From assembly GCA_903891095.1 (NCBI GenBank), contig CAITDI010000011.1:1-64000 (forward strand): DNA of 64,000 bases. The letters are read 5' to 3'. The notes beneath the pieces were generated by a model. That model worked only from the letters and a program-made list of their open reading frames with translations, searched no databases and had not been told where the DNA came from. The translations under genes and the position numbers were made by a program. This DNA comes from an uncultured bacterium. GTDB lineage: Bacteria; Planctomycetota; Phycisphaerae; Phycisphaerales; SM1A02. Below are positions 16,858-26,638 of the stretch, piece after piece (within the stretch, counting starts at the first letter, position 1; every line of letters begins with the position of its first letter).

Positions 16858-19800
16858 GGTTTCGTCGGCGGATGGCGCCTTGCTTGCGGAAACCGGCGCG
16901 GGCGAGGTTGTTGCAGGGGTTGTTGCAGGGGTCGTTGCAGGGGGCGTTGAAGGCGTTGCGGGGGGCGCCGGGCTTGTCGCCGGCGTTGTCGGCGGGGGCT
17001 CCGATGGAGCCGTTGGTTTTTCGGTCATTCCCGGCAGCGCCGTGAGGGTCGCCTTGGGTTCGCTGAGCGTGCCCGACAGGTCGATCGCGAAGAACTGGTT
17101 GGTCACGCCGCCGATGACGTCGCTCACGATCGGCACGGTTCCGCGCGGGAAGAGCCGCATGCCGATGCGCAGGGTCGGGATGTCGATGGTGCCCGTGCCC
17201 GCGAGGCGGATCGTGCCGCTGGTGAGTTCGCACTGGGTGATCTCGGCGGTGTTGCCGCGGATCTTGAGCTCGGCGTCGGTGTCGGAGATCGCGCTCGATG
17301 TTGGCAGCATGAGCTGCGTGATCTGCAGGACGCGCAGCGCCACCGGCATCGACGCCAGCGACGCGTTGCGGATGCCCACGCGCCCGCTGCCCGTGCGCGA
17401 GTCGACCGAGCCCGTCGTCGAGCCCGCGAACGACACCACTCCCGCCATGCGTCCCTTGCTGCGCGGCTCGCCGGGCTTCGCGGGCTTGCCCGCGCCGAGG
17501 ATGTCGTAGTCGGCGTCGGCGATGCGCACGCGCGAGGTGAACGTCTCGGTGTTGAAGTTCACGTCGCCCACCACGTCGAAGCGGCCGAACGCGACGTCGC
17601 CGTTGGCGCTGATGTGGAGGATGTCGCCGGTCTGGTCGGTGGTGAGGTCGATCGTCGACTCGCCGATGGCGCGGTCGAAGATCCGCGCGCCCGTCATGCG
17701 CAGCGTGCTGCGGAGATCGGTCGGCTTGGCCGCGCGCGGCTCGTAGTGCAGGTAGATCGGCATCGTGCCGTCGATCGCCGAGATGCGCGTGCCCGCGTTG
17801 AACGCCGCGCCCTCGAGCCGCGCCTCGCCGCGCAGCTGGTAGACGTCGGGCTTGTCCGCGCTGCCTGAGCTCGGCCAACGCAGCTCGATGTCGGGGAGAT
17901 CGAGCTTGAAGCGGCCCGCGGTGACCATGTCGATCGCCTCGGTCGCGTCGTCGAGCGGCGGCGGGAGCTGCTTGCGGAGCGCGGGCGTGAGCGCGGCGGA
18001 GTCGATCGCGAGCGAGGCGGTGATGCGGTTGTCGGTGCCCGCGTCGAACGACCCGCGCGCGGCGATCGTGCCCGCATGCGCGCCGGTGAGCGCGCCGTGG
18101 AGGTCGAAGCGCATGTGCTTCGAGTCGCCCTCGATCTTGTCGGTCGGTGCGAACGACATCTCGACGCGCGCGTCGGGCTGTCCGACGGTCATCTGCCGCG
18201 GGGTGATCTCGATGTGCTCGTCGACCGACTGCGTGTAGCGCGCGTCGTAGAGGCCCTTGACGGCGCGCGCGCGCAGCAGCTCGATCACGCCGTCGGCGCG
18301 GCCCGCGAGCGCGCCGCGCAGCGCGGGCGACTCGAAGCGCCCGCCCGTGATCGCGATGTCGAGCGTCGCGGGCGGATTGAGCGACGGCGCGCGGCTGTTG
18401 GTCGAGAGCGGCCCCGAGATGCGCAGCAGTCCGTCGTCCTGCGTGCCTTCGCTCAGGCGGAACTCCATGCTTTCGGCGCGGATGTCGTCGTCCTCGATCG
18501 CGACGCGTCCCGCGATCCGGTCCGCGCGCACGCGGCTGCCGTCGAGCTCGAGCTCGATGAACTGCGGCGTGAGCGAGCCCTTGGTCTCGGCCGAAGCCGC
18601 GGTGACCTCGCGGCGCAGCGTGCCGTCGATCGAGCCCGTCGGCTTGTACTTGTCAAAGCGCGCGGCGGCTTCCTTCGAGTCCTCGGCGAGATAGCCCTGG
18701 AACGCGCGGCCGACCGGCACCGACTTCAGCGTCAGCTCGACCTGGCTCGCGGGACCCTTGATCTCGACAAAGCCCTTCGAGGTGATGAGTCCCGCGCCGG
18801 CGCGGCCTTCGCAATCCTCGAGGACGACGCGCTCGGGCGTGATCGTGAGCGCGGCCTTGCAGTCCTTGAGCGTGAACTCGGGCGGCCAGGGGAGGCCCTT
18901 CTCCTCGAGCCGCGCGCGGCCTGCGTCGCTCGGCGCCGCGGTGCCTTCGTCGAAGGCGATCTTGAAGGTGAAGTTCTCGCGGTTGTCCGGCGTCGAGTCG
19001 ACGGTGCCCTCGAGCTGCACGCGGCCCGAGAGCCCGAGCGACTCGAGGAACTCGCCCGCGGCCGAGAGCGTCTTGCCCGGCCAGCCCGCGGGGATCTCGT
19101 CGCCGTCGTGCGGGATCGCCGCGAGGAGCGTGCCGTTGATCGCGTCGTTGGTGTCGGTGATGCGGATGAGCGGCCTCATGCCGCGTTCGGTCTTGCCGTC
19201 CATCGACTTCTGCCGCGGGATCTCGACCTTTCCTGCGACGACGAACTCGCCGCCTGCAGGGGTGATCGCCTTGATGCCGCCGCCGACGATCTCGATCGCC
19301 TCGTCGAGCACGCGGATCTCGCCGTACTTGAGGCGCAGCGGATACGGGAAGTTCCCGAACACGAGGCCCGCGTCGCGCACGCGCACATCGCCCGTGACGA
19401 ACACGGGCTGGCCGAAGCCCTCGGGCGAGTACACGCGGATGGTGAACCCGCAGCGGCCGCCGAGCGCGAACGCTCCTGCCGCGATGCTGCGCTCGAGGCG
19501 CGCGCGCGTGAGCCGCGTGGCGTCTGCGTCGGGCAGGCGCGCGAGTTCCTGCCGCTGCGTCACCAGCGCGCCAGCGTCGGGCAGGAGCCCTGCGTCGCCG
19601 AGCGAGCGCGCGGCGCGCGCGTCGAAGAGCAGCTCGAGCGCCTCGCGCGCCGACGAGTCGAACGCGGCGAAGAGCCGCTCGTCGATCGGCGCATCGGCGC
19701 AGGTGATGTTGAGGTCGATCTCCGCGCCCTTCGAGAGTCCGTCGAGTCGGCCCGTGAGCGAGACGTGCGAGCCTTCGGCGCCGGTCGCCACCATCTCGTC

Positions 19801-21258
19801 GATCACGAGGTTGTCGTCGGCGTAGCTGATCGTGCCGCTGACCTCGTCGAGGTTGTAGGGGAACTCGCTGTACGAGCCCGCGGCGTGCGCGAGCTTGAGC
19901 AGTCCGCTCGAGCGGATCGGCGCGGGCTCGCCGTCCTCGCTCGGTTCGCCGCGCGAGATCTTGGTCTCGATGTCGAGCGTCCACTTGGTGATGTTGAAGT
20001 CGGAGAGGATCTTGGTCACCGCGGTCGGCAGCTGCAGCGTGTCCGCTGCGCCCGGCGCGGGCGTCGGCGAGCTGAAGTCGTGGATCGCGAGCGCGATCGA
20101 GAACGGCGCCGCGCGCGCGGCGGCGGCGAACCAGGTGTCGCGCGATTCCCACTCGAACGCGGGCAGCGCGTCGGTCGGAAGCTTGAGCGAGAACGCGCCC
20201 GTGAACGGCACGGGGATCACGCGGCGGTCGCCGCCATCGGCGCCGAGCTCGCCCGACACGTCGTCGAAGCGCACCTCGTTGTTGTTGAGCCGCAGCGAGC
20301 CGTGGCGCAGCGTCATGCGCGGCGTGGCCTTGAGGTCGACCTTCTTGCCGTTGGCGAATCCGGCCCACTCGCCTGCGAGCGCCTCGCCGCCGAGCGCGTC
20401 GACGGGGATGTTGGTCGCGACGCCCTCGAGGTCGAGCTCCGCGGTCGGCTCGGTGCCCGGCGCGTAGCGGAACTTGGCGTGCGGGATGCGGCCGGCGACG
20501 CCGAGCCGCGTGGTCCACGCGCGCACCGCGATCGGCGCGACCGCGAGCTGCGTGCCGTCGATGTCGAAGCCGTCCACGTCGACCGCGACGGCCTTCTTCT
20601 CGCCGTCGAAGGAGCCGCTGATCGAGCCGATCGAGAGGCGCCCGTCGGCGTCGGGCCGGCCGCTCAGGCGGAAATCGAACTCGGAGCGGCCGTCGTCCTT
20701 GGGCGTGAGCCGGCCCTGGAAGCGCAGGTCGCCGAGCTTGCGGTAGCCCTCGCGGGTGACGATGCCGTTCTCGACGATGAGCTCGTCGATCGAGATCTCC
20801 GATGGCCGCGGCGGCGAGGACTTCGCGTCGGGCTCCGTCTCGTGCGGCTTGAGCGAGAGCAGCGAGAACTCGCCAGGCGAGTCGGCGCGCTCGGTGAGAC
20901 GCAGGTCGAGTCGATCGGCCTTGACCGAGTTCACGCGGAGGTCGCCGATGAGGAGGCGCAGCAGCGAGAACTTGATCTCGATGCGGTCGGCGTACAGGAT
21001 CTCGCCCGACTCGCCGTCCCAGCCGGGCGCGCGCACGCGGAGGTCCTCGATCACGAGCTTGTTGATGCCGCCGAGGGCGACGCGCGAGGCGCTGACTTCG
21101 CCGCCGATCGCGCGCGTCGCGCGGGGGAGGATGATCCCCGCGAGCGTCGACGGCCGCGTGAAGTAGATGAGCGTCGCCACGAACCCGAGCGCCAGGAACG
21201 CACCGAGGATCCGCCACCTCTTGGCGCGTCGTCGATGCTGTGCGGGCGTGAGGACCAT
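16846..21258 (-). CDS. large AsmA-like membrane-anchored protein
   Basis: This 1,470-residue protein has a single N-terminal transmembrane helix (WRILGAFLALGFVATLIYF) and a very long extracytoplasmic region of repeating beta strands. The N-terminal part (VSASRVALGGINKLVIEDLRVRAP) and the C-terminal half (FDVVGDVNFNTETFTSRVRIAD, then the last 250 residues with LRIGMRLFPRGTVPIV) follow the AsmA/TamB/YhdP pattern. Those proteins form grooves that move phospholipids between the two membranes. The tail (last about 55 residues) is Pro/Thr/Ala-rich, encoded by 12-bp repeats near 16910-16950. The ATG at 21258 is chosen because the helix begins about 15 residues later. It diverges from the SDR gene. 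Substrate and polarity are inferred from the family only. Confidence 0.85.
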   Translation of the reverse strand: MVLTPAQHRRRAKRWRILGAFLALGFVATLIYFTRPSTLAGIILPRATRAIGGEVSASRVALGGINKLVIEDLRVRAPGWDGESGEILYADRIEIKFSLLRLLIGDLRVNSVKADRLDLRLTERADSPGEFSLLSLKPHETEPDAKSSPPRPSEISIDELIVENGIVTREGYRKLGDLRFQGRLTPKDDGRSEFDFRLSGRPDADGRLSIGSISGSFDGEKKAVAVDVDGFDIDGTQLAVAPIAVRAWTTRLGVAGRIPHAKFRYAPGTEPTAELDLEGVATNIPVDALGGEALAGEWAGFANGKKVDLKATPRMTLRHGSLRLNNNEVRFDDVSGELGADGGDRRVIPVPFTGAFSLKLPTDALPAFEWESRDTWFAAAARAAPFSIALAIHDFSSPTPAPGAADTLQLPTAVTKILSDFNITKWTLDIETKISRGEPSEDGEPAPIRSSGLLKLAHAAGSYSEFPYNLDEVSGTISYADDNLVIDEMVATGAEGSHVSLTGRLDGLSKGAEIDLNITCADAPIDERLFAAFDSSAREALELLFDARAARSLGDAGLLPDAGALVTQRQELARLPDADATRLTRARLERSIAAGAFALGGRCGFTIRVYSPEGFGQPVFVTGDVRVRDAGLVFGNFPYPLRLKYGEIRVLDEAIEIVGGGIKAITPAGGEFVVAGKVEIPRQKSMDGKTERGMRPLIRITDTNDAINGTLLAAIPHDGDEIPAGWPGKTLSAAGEFLESLGLSGRVQLEGTVDSTPDNRENFTFKIAFDEGTAAPSDAGRARLEEKGLPWPPEFTLKDCKAALTITPERVVLEDCEGRAGAGLITSKGFVEIKGPASQVELTLKSVPVGRAFQGYLAEDSKEAAARFDKYKPTGSIDGTLRREVTAASAETKGSLTPQFIELELDGSRVRADRIAGRVAIEDDDIRAESMEFRLSEGTQDDGLLRISGPLSTNSRAPSLNPPATLDIAITGGRFESPALRGALAGRADGVIELLRARAVKGLYDARYTQSVDEHIEITPRQMTVGQPDARVEMSFAPTDKIEGDSKHMRFDLHGALTGAHAGTIAARGSFDAGTDNRITASLAIDSAALTPALRKQLPPPLDDATEAIDMVTAGRFKLDLPDIELRWPSSGSADKPDVYQLRGEARLEGAAFNAGTRISAIDGTMPIYLHYEPRAAKPTDLRSTLRMTGARIFDRAIGESTIDLTTDQTGDILHISANGDVAFGRFDVVGDVNFNTETFTSRVRIADADYDILGAGKPAKPGEPRSKGRMAGVVSFAGSTTGSVDSRTGSGRVGIRNASLASMPVALRVLQITQLMLPTSSAISDTDAELKIRGNTAEITQCELTSGTIRLAGTGTIDIPTLRIGMRLFPRGTVPIVSDVIGGVTNQFFAIDLSGTLSEPKATLTALPGMTEKPTAPSEPPPTTPATSPAPPATPSTPPATTPATTPATTSPAPVSASKAPSADETKRP

Positions 21259-21394
21259 GGGGGCGGATTCCGAGTCGAGGATTCTACGGAAATCGGTCGA
21301 CGTTCGATGGCGTATGATCGCCGTTTCTCCTGCTCGGACAGCGGATTCGGATCGCGCGATCCGCCGCGGACCTGCAGAGTACGCGCGGCCGCCA

Positions 21395-22213
21395 ATGGAC
21401 CATTCGAGCAACGATTTTCCAGACGGAAATCACCGCGACTTTCCCAGCGGTCCGCGTGGCGTCGCGCTGGTCACCGGCGCGTCGCACCGAGTTGGCCGGG
21501 CGATCGCCCGCGAACTCGCGCGGCACGGCCTCGGCGTGCTGCTGACCTACCGCACGCGCAGCGACGAATGCCACGAGACCGCTCGGCTGGCCATCGCGGA
21601 TGCGCGCGCGGCGGGGCATGCGGTGACGGCGGCGGTGCGGCAGCTCGATCTCGAGGACGCGGCCGCGGTCGCGCGGTTTGCCGAGAGCGTGCGCGCAGGC
21701 TGCGCAGGCGGCGCGCTGGACTGCATCGTGCACAACGCGTCCGCGTACGAGCCGACGCCGATCGACACGCTCGCTGCGGCGCAGGTCGAGTCGATGCATC
21801 GCATCGAGGTCGTGTCGCCGCTGGTGTTGACGCACGCGCTGCGCGCGGAGCTCGCGCGCTCGAGGCTCGACGGCGGCGGGGCGGTGGTGTTCTTCAGCGA
21901 CATCCATGCGCTCGGCCGCGCGCGGCCTGGGTTCACGGCGTATCTCCTCGCGAAGGCCGCGGTGCAGACGCTCGCGCAGCAGCTCGCGGTCGAACTCGCG
22001 CCGAAGGTGCGCGTCCACTGCGTTGCGCCCGGCGTGATCATGTGGCCCGAGGGATTTCCCGACGACACCAGGCAGGCGATCCTCGCGCGCACGCCGCTTG
22101 GCCGCGCGGGTACGCCTGAGGAAGCCGCGAAGCTCGTGCGTTTCCTCGTGCTCGAGGCGCCGTACATGACCGGCGAGACGATCGCGATCGACGGCGGGCG
22201 TTCGCTGCGATAG
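21395..22213 (+). CDS. SDR family oxidoreductase, pteridine reductase-like
   Basis: This short-chain dehydrogenase/reductase has 272 residues. The cofactor motif TGASHRVGR (residues 27-35) has the TGxxxRxG form typical of pteridine reductases/FolM rather than the usual TGxxxGxG. NAG is replaced by HNAS, and the catalytic Tyr183 and Lys187 lie in YLLAK, with Ser in FFSD. FolM-type enzymes reduce dihydropterins with NADPH in folate or monapterin metabolism, and that is the best guess. The start at 21395 (MDHSSNDF) leaves a short unstructured leader. Longer in-frame starts overlap the divergent AsmA-like gene. It converges on the TPR lipoprotein gene, with an inverted repeat spanning both stop codons. 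Confidence 0.85.
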   Translation: MDHSSNDFPDGNHRDFPSGPRGVALVTGASHRVGRAIARELARHGLGVLLTYRTRSDECHETARLAIADARAAGHAVTAAVRQLDLEDAAAVARFAESVRAGCAGGALDCIVHNASAYEPTPIDTLAAAQVESMHRIEVVSPLVLTHALRAELARSRLDGGGAVVFFSDIHALGRARPGFTAYLLAKAAVQTLAQQLAVELAPKVRVHCVAPGVIMWPEGFPDDTRQAILARTPLGRAGTPEEAAKLVRFLVLEAPYMTGETIAIDGGRSLR

Positions 22214-22225
22214 CGGGAGCCGCTA
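22211..22225. terminator. inverted repeat spanning two convergent stop codons
   Basis: TAGCGG-gag-CCGCTA is a perfect 6-bp inverted repeat. Its left arm starts with the SDR stop codon (22211-22213) and its right arm ends with the TPR gene stop codon read on the other strand (22223-22225). It may act as a small shared hairpin. No T-run follows, so intrinsic termination is not certain. Confidence 0.35.
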
Positions 22226-23278
22226 CTTGGTCGCGGGTTCCGCGCGCAGGAGCGCCTCGATGCGCGCGCGTTCTTCGGCGCCGCCCTTGATCGCGTCGAG
22301 CGCGGCGAGTTCCGCGGCGGCGCGCGCGGTGTCGCCCGCGCGATGGAACGCGAGCGCCGACTGCGCGCGGACATACGGATCGTTGAGGTTCGCGCGGCGG
22401 GCTTCGTCCCACGCGAAGGCCGCGGCGCGAAGGTCGCCGCTCTCGGCGAGCGCGAGCGCGAACTGCTCGGCGATCGCGGGCTTCGCGCGTTCGGCGGGCT
22501 CGAGCGCGGAGAGACCGCGCGCGGCTTCGGCGGCGCGGCCCGCCTTGCGAAGCGTGCGCGCAAGCAGCAGGCGGAACTCGAGCCGCTCGCGATCCGCGGC
22601 GACGGCCGCGCGTGCGGCTTCGACCGACGCGTCGAAGCGGCTCTCGGCGAGCGCGATCTCGGCGTCGAGGCCCGCGTTCCACGCTTCGCCGGGCGAAGCG
22701 AGCTTGCGCATCGCGACGAGTTCCTTGGCGCGGGCGAGGTCGGCGCGGCCGATCGCGGCGAGCGCAGCCTGCATGAGGTTGCCTGCGTCGTTCGGGGCAA
22801 TGGCGACGGCCTGGTCGAAGAGCTGCTTCGCGCGCTCGGCGTTGCCCGAGCTCGACGCGAGCAGCGCGGCGAAGCCGAGCTTGGCCGCATCGGGTGCTCC
22901 CGCCGCAGCGCCCGCGCTCGCGGCGCGATCCGCGCAGGTCGCGGCCTCCGCGATCAGCGCGCGTCGCTCGGAGCGCGTGATCGGTTCGTCCGGCACCTGC
23001 GTGCGCGCAAACAAGGCGCGCGCCATCATCTCGTTCGCCGTCGCGTACGCGCTCGACCCAGCGGGCGCGCGCTCGAGCAGCTTGCGCGCGACGAGCTCCG
23101 CCTCGTGCATGCGGCCCGCGTTCATGAACTTCTCGATCGCCTCGCTCGCGTCGATCACCTCGCGCGCGGTCGGGCCAGTCTCGGTGTTCGGCGTCGTCGC
23201 GGGCGCGCTGGGCTTTCCGTCGCAGCCGGCTGCGGCGGCCAGGCACAGGAGGATGGCGAGTCGTTCGCGCAGGCGCAT
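22223..23278 (-). CDS. TPR-containing lipoprotein
   Basis: This 351-residue protein has signal peptide MRLRERLAILLCLAAAAGC and lipidation at the final Cys (lipobox AAGC). The mature protein is almost wholly alpha-helical and Ala-rich, with several tetratricopeptide-like repeats. Examples are SGNAERAKQLFDQAVAIAPND and ESRFDASVEAARAAVAADRE, each about 34 residues, from about residue 120 to the end. TPR lipoproteins act as scaffolds for envelope complexes, and no partner can be named from context. The start at 23278 follows the signal peptide and a GATAGT box 6 nt upstream. It diverges from valS over 75 bp. Confidence 0.8.
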   Translation of the reverse strand: MRLRERLAILLCLAAAAGCDGKPSAPATTPNTETGPTAREVIDASEAIEKFMNAGRMHEAELVARKLLERAPAGSSAYATANEMMARALFARTQVPDEPITRSERRALIAEAATCADRAASAGAAAGAPDAAKLGFAALLASSSGNAERAKQLFDQAVAIAPNDAGNLMQAALAAIGRADLARAKELVAMRKLASPGEAWNAGLDAEIALAESRFDASVEAARAAVAADRERLEFRLLLARTLRKAGRAAEAARGLSALEPAERAKPAIAEQFALALAESGDLRAAAFAWDEARRANLNDPYVRAQSALAFHRAGDTARAAAELAALDAIKGGAEERARIEALLRAEPATK

Positions 23279-23337
23279 CGCCGCACTATCGCACAAATCC
23301 CGCGGGAACTGCACAACTTGCCCCTTCGCGTTGCAAG

Positions 23338-23343
23338 TAGAAT
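23338..23343 (+). promoter_or_regulatory. candidate -10 box (TAGAAT) of valS
   Basis: TAGAAT lies 10 nt upstream of the valS ATG at 23354, within the 75-bp divergent region shared with the TPR lipoprotein. A very short leader is implied, without an obvious ribosome binding site. Confidence 0.45.
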
Positions 23344-23353
23344 CGCCCCCCTT

Positions 23354-26300
23354 ATGTCATCAGAGACGACGCACGGATCCGCATCGCCCGCCCCGACGAA
23401 CCCGCAAGGCAATGCGCAAGGCAATGCGCAGGCGACGCCCGCCGAACTGCCCAAGGCCTATGTCCCGTCGGAGGCCGAGGGCGCCGTGCGCTCGCGCTGG
23501 AACAACAGCGGCTGCTTCCACGCCGAGCCCGGCAACTCGGGCGACGCGTACACGATCTTCATCCCGCCGCCGAATGTCACGGCCGCGCTCCACCTCGGCC
23601 ACGCGTTCAACAACTCGCTGCAGGACCTGCTCGTGCGCTACCACCGCATGCGCGGCTTCAACACGCTGTGGATGCCGGGCACCGACCACGCGGGCATCGC
23701 CACGCAGACCGTCGTCGAGAAGCGCCTGCTCATGCAGGGCAAGAAGCGCACCGACTTCACGCGCGAGGCGTTCGTGCAGAAGGTCCAGGAGTGGAAGGAC
23801 GAGTACGAGGCCACGATCCTCTCGCAGCTCGAGGGCATGGGCTGCTCGTGCGACTTCAAGCGCACGCGCTTCACGATGGACGAGCCGTGCGCGACGGCGG
23901 TGCGCCATGCGTTCTTCACGCTGTTCAAGGACGGCCTGGTCTACCGCGGCAAGCGCCTCGTGAACTGGGATCCCGTCTCGCAGACCGCGCTCGCCGACGA
24001 CGAGGTCGAGATGGAGGAGGTCGACGGCAGCTTCTGGTACCTCAAGTACCCGCTCGCCGACGGCTCGGGCCATGTGACCGTCGCGACCACGCGTCCCGAG
24101 ACGATGCTCGGCGACACCGCGGTCGCCGTGAATCCCAAGGATCCGCGCGCCGCGGCGCTGCGCGGCAAGAAGCTGCGCCTGCCGATCGTGGGCCGCGAGA
24201 TCCCGATCGTCGAGGACGACTACGTGGTCATGCCCGCGTCGCTCGGCGGCGATCCCGCCGATCCGAAGGCGCAGTTCGCCACGGGTTTCCTCAAGGTCAC
24301 GCCCGCGCACGATCAGAACGACTGGGACATCGGCCAGCGCCACGCGCTCGCCGCGATCAACATCATGGCGCCCGATGGCTCGATCTCCGATCGCCACGGC
24401 TGGATGGATGTCTCCGCCGACGCGAAGCAGTTCGTCGGGCTTTCGCGCGAGGAAGCGCGCAAGAAGATCGTCGCCTGGTTCAAGCAGAACAACCTGCTCG
24501 AGGAAGTGAAGCCGTACCGCCACTCCGTCGGCCACTCGTACCGCTCGCATGTGCCGGTCGAGCCGTATCTGAGCGACCAGTGGTACGTGCGCGTGACCGA
24601 CGACCGCCTGCGCGGCACCGCGCTGCGCTCGATGGCGAAGGACCAGGTCGAAGGCACGCTGCCCGCCGAGGTCGCCGCTGGCCCGAAGATGGCGGGCGAC
24701 GGCGAGCTGCGCTTCTTCCCCGCGCGCTACGCGAAGAACTTCCAGTCGTGGCACGAGAACATCCGCGACTGGTGCATCTCGCGCCAGCTGTGGTGGGGCC
24801 ATCGCATTCCCGTGTGGACCAAGCGCGGCGAAGGCGCGTCGCTCGCGACGCACCTCGGCATGCTGTCGTCGCTCTCGTCGTCGCGCGCGAGCGTGCGCGC
24901 GGTGCGCGTGGCCGATGGCGCGGAGGCCGCGATTGGCTCGCTCGCTTCATCGAAGGGCGACTTCGACCTGCATGTGTGCCTGCTCGACGACGCCGACGGC
25001 GCGCCGCTCGAAACCGCTGGTTTCAAGCGCGATCCCGATGTGCTCGACACGTGGTTCTCGTCGGCGCTGTGGCCGCTGTCGACCCTCGGCTGGCCCGATC
25101 CGTCGAAGTGGAGCGAGATGGCGGGGCTCCTCGACCGCTACAACCCGAGCTCGGTCCTCTGCACCGCGCGCGAGATCATCACGCTGTGGGTCTCGCGCAT
25201 GGTGATGTTCAACCGCTACTTCCTCGGGCGCGTGCCGTTCAAGCATGTGTTCATCCACGCGATGATCCAGGACGGCCACGGGCAGAAGATGTCGAAGTCG
25301 CTCGGCAACGGCGTCGATCCGCGCGACATCATCCACTCGCACGGCTCCGACGCGATGCGCTTCACGCTCGTGCAGATGGCGACCAACACGCAGGACGTGC
25401 GCCTGCCGGTCGATCTCGTCGATCCGCACTCGGGCGAGACGTTCGGCCCCAAGTGGACGACCGCGAGCGGCGGCTACACCGTGGCCGACGCGATCCAGAC
25501 CTCGCCCAAGGACCCGTCGAAGAAGATGGTCTCGGGCTACGGCGCCGCGACCGGCACCGCGACTCCGACCGCGGAGATGCCGCTCGCGCGCAACACCAGC
25601 GCGCGCTTCGACCTTGGCCGCAACTTTGCCAACAAGCTGTGGAACGCCACGCGGTTCGCGCTGTCGAATCTCGCGCAGGCGTCGCCTGACTCCAAGCCCG
25701 AGCCGCTCACCCTGCTCGACCGCTGGATGCTCGCGCGCCTCGAGCACGCATCGCGCGCGATCGACGCGGCGATCGCCGACTACGAGTTCCACCGCGTGGC
25801 CGAGGCGCTGTACGACCTCGTGTGGCGCGACTTCTGCGACTGGTACCTCGAGGGCGTCAAGCCGACGGTGCGCACGAACGCCACGCAGCAGCGCGTCCTC
25901 GCGGCGGTGCTCGACTCGATCCTGCGCATGCTGCACCCCGTGTGTCCGTTCGTGACCGAGACGCTGTGGCCGAGCGTGCAGGCGCTGGGAGCGAGCGGCG
26001 CAGTCGACGGGATCGCGCTCAGGCCGAGCGCGCTCTGCGCGACCGCTGCGTGGCCCGCGTTCGACGCGAAGCTGCGCGATGAGCGCGCGATCGCCGAGTT
26101 CGCGCGCGTGCAGGCGCTCGTCGACAGCATCCGCCGGGTGCGCGGCGAACGCCAGGTCTCGCCCAAGCGCAAGGTCGTGCTGCTCGCAGGCGACTCGGTG
26201 CGCGCGCTCGTCGCCGCATCGGGCGGCGTGGTCGAGACGCTCGCTGGCATCGAGAAGGTCGACGCGAGCCCGGCTTCGCGGCCGATGACTGCGGTCGCGC

Positions 26301-26551
26301 TTCCGTTCGAAGGCAGCGAGGTGCTGCTCGACGGCCTCGTCGACGCGGTCGACGCGGGCGCCGAGAAGGCGCGCCTGACCAAGCTCATCGCCGAGCGCGA
26401 GAAGCAGGCGTCCGGCATGCGCGGCAAGCTCTCCAACGAGGGCTACATCGCGAAGGCCAAGCCCGAGCTCGTCGAGGAGACGCGCAAGAAGCTCGCGGAG
26501 ATCGAGGCGGACATCGCGGCGGCCCAGAGTGCGCTCGCAGCGCTGGGGTGA
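23354..26551 (+). CDS. valS: valyl-tRNA synthetase
   Basis: ValS has 1,065 residues and charges tRNA-Val. The class I signatures are present: PPPNVTAALHLGHA (HIGH variant) near residue 75 and KMSKS near residue 646. The editing (CP1) domain shows TTRPETMLGDTAVAV and TPAHDQNDWDIG. A C-terminal coiled coil (EKARLTKLIAEREKQ onward) is the tRNA-binding arm. The enzyme is longer than the E. coli form. An insertion of about 55 residues after NTQDVRLPV (bases about 25,420-25,600, Gly/Thr/Ser-rich, with GPKWTTASGGYT) precedes the RNFANKLWNATRF anticodon-domain motif. The first 30 residues are Pro/Gln/Asn-rich. An in-frame upstream extension overlapping the TPR gene was rejected. Confidence 0.97.
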   Translation: MSSETTHGSASPAPTNPQGNAQGNAQATPAELPKAYVPSEAEGAVRSRWNNSGCFHAEPGNSGDAYTIFIPPPNVTAALHLGHAFNNSLQDLLVRYHRMRGFNTLWMPGTDHAGIATQTVVEKRLLMQGKKRTDFTREAFVQKVQEWKDEYEATILSQLEGMGCSCDFKRTRFTMDEPCATAVRHAFFTLFKDGLVYRGKRLVNWDPVSQTALADDEVEMEEVDGSFWYLKYPLADGSGHVTVATTRPETMLGDTAVAVNPKDPRAAALRGKKLRLPIVGREIPIVEDDYVVMPASLGGDPADPKAQFATGFLKVTPAHDQNDWDIGQRHALAAINIMAPDGSISDRHGWMDVSADAKQFVGLSREEARKKIVAWFKQNNLLEEVKPYRHSVGHSYRSHVPVEPYLSDQWYVRVTDDRLRGTALRSMAKDQVEGTLPAEVAAGPKMAGDGELRFFPARYAKNFQSWHENIRDWCISRQLWWGHRIPVWTKRGEGASLATHLGMLSSLSSSRASVRAVRVADGAEAAIGSLASSKGDFDLHVCLLDDADGAPLETAGFKRDPDVLDTWFSSALWPLSTLGWPDPSKWSEMAGLLDRYNPSSVLCTAREIITLWVSRMVMFNRYFLGRVPFKHVFIHAMIQDGHGQKMSKSLGNGVDPRDIIHSHGSDAMRFTLVQMATNTQDVRLPVDLVDPHSGETFGPKWTTASGGYTVADAIQTSPKDPSKKMVSGYGAATGTATPTAEMPLARNTSARFDLGRNFANKLWNATRFALSNLAQASPDSKPEPLTLLDRWMLARLEHASRAIDAAIADYEFHRVAEALYDLVWRDFCDWYLEGVKPTVRTNATQQRVLAAVLDSILRMLHPVCPFVTETLWPSVQALGASGAVDGIALRPSALCATAAWPAFDAKLRDERAIAEFARVQALVDSIRRVRGERQVSPKRKVVLLAGDSVRALVAASGGVVETLAGIEKVDASPASRPMTAVALPFEGSEVLLDGLVDAVDAGAEKARLTKLIAEREKQASGMRGKLSNEGYIAKAKPELVEETRKKLAEIEADIAAAQSALAALG

Positions 26552-26638
26552 GCGGTGGCGAACAGGGCGGCTTCGCTCGATTTACAGGCGAGTTCCGCGT
26601 GCCTTCGTCCGATGACGGAGTAGACTGCGGGACCGCCC

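Noticed and set aside
18076-22119. Plus-strand open frame of about 1,350 codons opposite the AsmA-like gene
   Set aside because: It is Arg/Ala-dominated and lacks any domain motif, which is what the reverse of a GC-rich coding strand looks like. The AsmA-like protein has a membrane helix and family pattern on the other strand.
22343-23353. N-terminal extension of ValS by 337 codons
   Set aside because: It overlaps the TPR lipoprotein on the other strand and has shadow composition. The family N terminus begins shortly after the ATG at 23354.
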